A stretch of DNA of 7,366 nt from positions 1 to 7,366 of the forward strand of contig JAAFHE010000178.1 of NCBI GenBank assembly GCA_013298265.1, written 5' to 3'. Origin of the DNA: Lysobacterales bacterium. Its GTDB lineage: Bacteria > Pseudomonadota > Gammaproteobacteria > Xanthomonadales > Rhodanobacteraceae. The position numbers and the translations under genes are program-made. Under the pieces are notes generated by a model. That model did not search any database and was not told the DNA's origin. It saw only the letters and a list, made by a program, of their open reading frames with translations. Positions 5,949-7,366 of this stretch are shown one piece after another (position 1 is the stretch's first letter; each line of letters starts with the position of its first letter).

Positions 5949-7298
5949 GTGCCAGCCTCCCTGCCGGCACCTTCGATTCTGCGCAGCACGGCGCTGCTGC
6001 TCGGCCTGGCTCTTGGCGCCGGGCCGGTCGCCGCCGACGAGCCGGACTGGTCGGCGGGCTATGACGCCGCGCAGATGATCGTCGTCGCCGTGGCCAACAA
6101 GCCGGACCCGCAGCCCGCCGCCGGCGCGACGCCGCGCGGCTATGACGCGCTGCCGAACTATGCCGGCGGTGATCGCGCGGTCGCGACCGCGGCCAACCTG
6201 TCGAGCGACTACCGCCTGCGTGAGGTGTCGGCCTGGGTGATCGCGCCACTGCGCCTGCGCTGCATGGTGTTCGCGCTGCCGCCGGCGGCCGACCGGGCGG
6301 CCGTCCTCGCGCAGCTCAAGGGCGACCGGCGCGTGCGCATCGCGCAGCCGCTGCAGGAGTTCGAAACCTTCAGCGCCGGCACGGCGGCGGCCGCGGGCTC
6401 TGCCCTGCCTGCCGCCAGCACAACCGATGCGGTCTACAACGATCCCTACCTGGGCCTGCAGCACAATTTCTCCGCCGTCGCCGCGGCCGGCGCGCAGCGC
6501 ACCACGCGCGGCGACGGCGTGCGTATCGCCCTGATCGACGCGGGTGTGGACGCGGCCCATCCAGATCTCGACGGCCGCATCGTGCAGCAGCGTGACTTCA
6601 TCGGCGCAGCGTCGCAGAACGTCGCCGAGCGCCATGGCACCGAAGTCGCCGGCGTGATCGCAGCGGTGGCCAACAACAAGCTCGGCATCGTCGGCATCGC
6701 GCCCGCGGCGCAGCTGCTCGCCTACCGCGCGTGCTGGACGCTGCCGGCGCAGCCGGACAGCGCGCGCTGCAATTCGTATACATTGGCACTGGCGCTCGGC
6801 GCGGCGCTGGCCTCCGATGCACACATCATCAACCTGAGCCTCGGCGGCCCCGCGGACCCGCTGCTCGAGGAATTGCTCGCGCATGCGCTCGCCCGCGGCA
6901 CGATCGTCGTCGGCGCGGTGCCGCCGGACCGGCGCCTCGACGGGTTTCCGGTCGGCGTGCCTGGCGTGATCGCGGTCGCATCGGCCGAAGATGTGCAGAC
7001 CGACGCCGCTGCCGGCGTGCTGCGTGCGCCGGGGCGCGACATTCTTACGCTGGAACCCGGTGGCCACTATGACTACGCCTCGGGCAGCTCGCTCGCAACC
7101 GCCCATGTGACCGGTGCGCTGGCGCTGCTGCTCGCGCTGAAACCCGGCGAACGGACCGCAGAACTCGCCGCGCTGCTGCGGCGCAGCCAGGGCGAGGCCG
7201 GCGCGCCCATCGACATCTGCAGCGCCGTCGCGGCGCTGGGCGGCGCGGCGGCGTGCGACCAGCATGCCGCCGCTCCCGCGGCTGCGAAGGAGCGCTAG
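5949..7298 (+). CDS. Exported subtilisin-like (S8) serine protease, atypical oxyanion region
   Basis: This is a 449-residue protease. The frame is open far upstream, but GTG at 5949, 4 nt after the anti-sigma stop, starts a good signal peptide (hydrophobic core ALLLGLALGAGPVAA, cleavage near residue 29). No strong ribosome site is present, which fits translational coupling. Residues 30-145 look like a propeptide (MIVVAVAN, LREVSAWVI, CMVFALPP, AAVLAQLKGDRRVRIAQPL). The catalytic domain spans about 160-412: Asp197 (IALIDAGVD), His229 (RHGTEVAGVIAA) and Ser381 (GSSLATAHVTG), with D-H spacing of 32 as in subtilisin. IINLSLGG is also present. Oddities: the region expected to carry the oxyanion Asn (AAGN) reads GAVPPD at 322-327, DTG/DSG is DAG, and the usual Pro after the Ser motif is Ala. 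Cys262/Cys274 and Cys424/Cys436 may be disulfides. It acts in the periplasm or outside the cell; the likely partner is the adjacent anti-sigma factor. Confidence 0.92.
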   Translation: MPASLPAPSILRSTALLLGLALGAGPVAADEPDWSAGYDAAQMIVVAVANKPDPQPAAGATPRGYDALPNYAGGDRAVATAANLSSDYRLREVSAWVIAPLRLRCMVFALPPAADRAAVLAQLKGDRRVRIAQPLQEFETFSAGTAAAAGSALPAASTTDAVYNDPYLGLQHNFSAVAAAGAQRTTRGDGVRIALIDAGVDAAHPDLDGRIVQQRDFIGAASQNVAERHGTEVAGVIAAVANNKLGIVGIAPAAQLLAYRACWTLPAQPDSARCNSYTLALALGAALASDAHIINLSLGGPADPLLEELLAHALARGTIVVGAVPPDRRLDGFPVGVPGVIAVASAEDVQTDAAAGVLRAPGRDILTLEPGGHYDYASGSSLATAHVTGALALLLALKPGERTAELAALLRRSQGEAGAPIDICSAVAALGGAAACDQHAAAPAAAKER

Positions 7299-7300
7299 GC

Positions 7301-7366
7301 ATGACAAGGCATACCGCTACGCTCGCCGAAACGTGGGGACGCCGCTTGGCGCTGCTCGCGTTGTTG
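7301..7366 (+). CDS. Start of an exported protein, fourth gene of the operon, cut by window edge
   Basis: Only 22 codons are visible: MTRHTATLAETWGRRLALLALL. ATG at 7301 follows the protease stop by 2 nt and has AAGGAG with an 8-nt spacer, so translation start is well supported. The Arg-Arg pair followed by a Leu/Ala run looks like the start of a signal peptide or membrane anchor. The product cannot be identified from this fragment. Genes in this position after sigma/anti-sigma/S8 sets are sometimes CHAT- or TPR-containing proteins; that is recalled context, not seen here. Confidence 0.7.
   Translation, partial: MTRHTATLAETWGRRLALLALL

Noticed and set aside
5412..7307. Minus-strand open frame of 631 codons
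   Set aside because: Lies opposite the anti-sigma and protease genes whose motifs are unmistakable; its Arg-rich translation shows no recognisable domain.

Overview
The window is GC-rich, tightly packed bacterial DNA. Its genes have Gram-negative character: Sec signal peptides, a small outer-membrane barrel ending in phenylalanine, and an ECF sigma/anti-sigma pair. The lineage-style 'GxWFNPxxSGHG' domain behind the cupredoxin, together with the TorF-type porin, is most reminiscent of Xanthomonadales/Lysobacterales or a nearby gammaproteobacterial group. That placement is inference. No RNA gene, insertion sequence, CRISPR array, phage gene or origin was seen.

Left half (1-4466), all on the minus strand. 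Two tandem paralogous secreted proteins of unrecognised function form a probable two-gene operon with a 16-nt gap. The upstream copy (1313-2533) is short. The downstream copy (1-1296, running off the left edge) carries an extra Cys-bounded, Asp/Gly-rich, calcium-binding-like tail. Upstream of them is a separate transcription unit for a secreted cupredoxin fused to a C-terminal beta-rich domain (2819-3592). It is closed by a clear intrinsic terminator at 2761-2795. Upstream of that is a TorF-like putative porin (3690-4466).

A divergent intergenic region of about 160 bp (4467-4629) separates the halves. It holds a 12-bp direct repeat, one copy of which sits inside a perfect 6-bp inverted repeat. 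It ends in a possible four-codon leader ORF whose stop overlaps the sigma-factor start codon.

Right half (4630-7366), all on the plus strand, is one compact operon with gaps of 4, 4 and 2 nt: ECF sigma factor; membrane-spanning zinc-finger anti-sigma factor; exported subtilisin-like (S8) protease; and the start of a fourth exported protein cut by the right edge. The periplasmic domain of the anti-sigma factor resembles the protease's own N-terminal propeptide region. This suggests a built-in signalling circuit in which the protease recognises, cleaves or is held by the anti-sigma factor. The protease keeps the Asp/His/Ser triad but appears to lack the oxyanion-hole Asn. This four-gene module is the most interesting content of the window.
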